In this document: one piece after another, positions 63,623 through 64,000 of the stretch
Layout of the letters: every line of letters starts with the position of its first letter
Numbering within the stretch: position 1 is the first letter of the stretch
The notes under the pieces: generated by a model
Database searches by the model: none
What the model was told of the DNA's origin: nothing
Seen by the model: only the letters and a program-made list of their open reading frames with translations
Assembly: GCF_016924835.1 (NCBI RefSeq)
Contig: NZ_CP070480.1
Location: 1,054,001 to 1,118,000, forward strand
DNA length: 64,000 nt
Reading direction: 5' to 3'
Origin: Rothia sp. ZJ932
Lineage (GTDB): Bacteria; Actinomycetota; Actinomycetes; Actinomycetales; Micrococcaceae
Position numbers and translations under genes: made by a program

Positions 63623-64000
63623 ATGTTGCGTTGGCTAACAGCCGGTGAATCGCACGGTGAAGCCCTCATCGGCGTTATCGAAGGCGTGCCTGCCGGGGTT
63701 GAACTTACCTCGTCGATGGTTCAGGACGCGCTGGCTCGCCGCCGTCTGGGCCACGGGCGCGGTGCCCGCATGAAGTTTGAGCAGGACGCCGTTCGCATCT
63801 TGGGCGGTGTGCGCCACGGCAAGACCATGGGCGGCCCTGTTGCCATTGAGATTGGAAATACCGAGTGGCCTAAGTGGAAAGACGTGATGAGCTCAGATCC
63901 AGTGGACCCGGCGCTTCTTGAAGGTCGTGCGCGCAACGCAGCGCTGACGCGTCCGCGTCCAGGCCACGCGGATTTCACCGGTATGCAGAAGTACGGCTAC
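63623..64000 (+). CDS. aroC: Chorismate synthase (5' part, cut by the window end)
   Basis: FMN-dependent last step of the common shikimate pathway. The 126 codons visible read [20 protein letters not shown], then [20 protein letters not shown] and [20 protein letters not shown], matching the AroC N-terminus (active-site His in GESHG). The frame is open to the last base, so the gene continues beyond the window. It follows aroE by 133 bases, in the usual actinobacterial aroE-aroC order. Confidence 0.97.
   Translation, partial: MLRWLTAGESHGEALIGVIEGVPAGVELTSSMVQDALARRRLGHGRGARMKFEQDAVRILGGVRHGKTMGGPVAIEIGNTEWPKWKDVMSSDPVDPALLEGRARNAALTRPRPGHADFTGMQKYGY

Overview
The window is one contiguous piece of a moderately high-GC actinobacterial chromosome. 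Protein sequences and gene order (proA-nadD-rsfS; nrdHIE/nrdF; thrS...murT-gatD-yebC-ruvCAB-yajC-secDF-rel; hisS-aspS-dtd-rarA; rpsD-DUF948-alaS-ruvX-mltG-aroE-aroC) fit Micrococcaceae. Rothia (oral Rothia such as R. dentocariosa, R. aeria or R. mucilaginosa) is my best guess. The genus is inferred and was not tested by a search.

Layout. 0-4.6 kb: proline and NAD synthesis (proA, nadD), ribosome silencing (rsfS) and a tRNA-Ala(GGC). 4.8-11.3 kb: DUF2200, an RlmG-like rRNA methyltransferase, DoxX, a large unknown membrane protein, a lipoprotein and an APP1-type phosphatase. 11.3-16.7 kb: the class Ib ribonucleotide reductase locus nrdH-nrdI-nrdE, a MarR regulator, then nrdF, behind a long leader carrying DnaA-box and NrdR-box-like sites. 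17-22.6 kb: GNAT, lipoyl-ligase-like, SRAP, FAH family, an ArsR-metallothionein operon and a membrane-tethered GntR regulator. 22.8 kb: thrS.

An accessory island lies between thrS and the conserved HIT-murT-...-rel block (about 24.8-33.2 kb). It starts with a very AT-rich gene for an AbiK-type abortive-infection reverse transcriptase. A perfect 31-bp hairpin follows, then an IS3-family element inserted into a decayed IS5-like element, then an antitoxin (YefM) that has lost its N-terminus in front of an intact YoeB toxin, a carboxylesterase, and a frameshifted Old Yellow Enzyme gene. The rest (33.2-64 kb) is mostly housekeeping: rRNA methylation (rlmH), lipid II amidation (murT-gatD), recombination (ruvCAB, rarA), secretion (yajC-secDF), stringent response (rel), three aminoacyl-tRNA synthetases (hisS, aspS, alaS) with dtd, ribosomal S4, cell-wall mltG and the start of the shikimate cluster (aroE, aroC cut by the window end). 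An AbiEi-like orphan and a Tat-exported protein of unknown function interrupt it.

Most notable: the AbiK homologue and its AT-rich surroundings; the nested insertion sequences whose reading frame is restored when the younger one is removed; the toxin with a beheaded antitoxin; a 20-cysteine protein built of two 27-residue repeats, with two matching palindromic operators 41 bp apart upstream; and two independent frameshifts at G5 runs.
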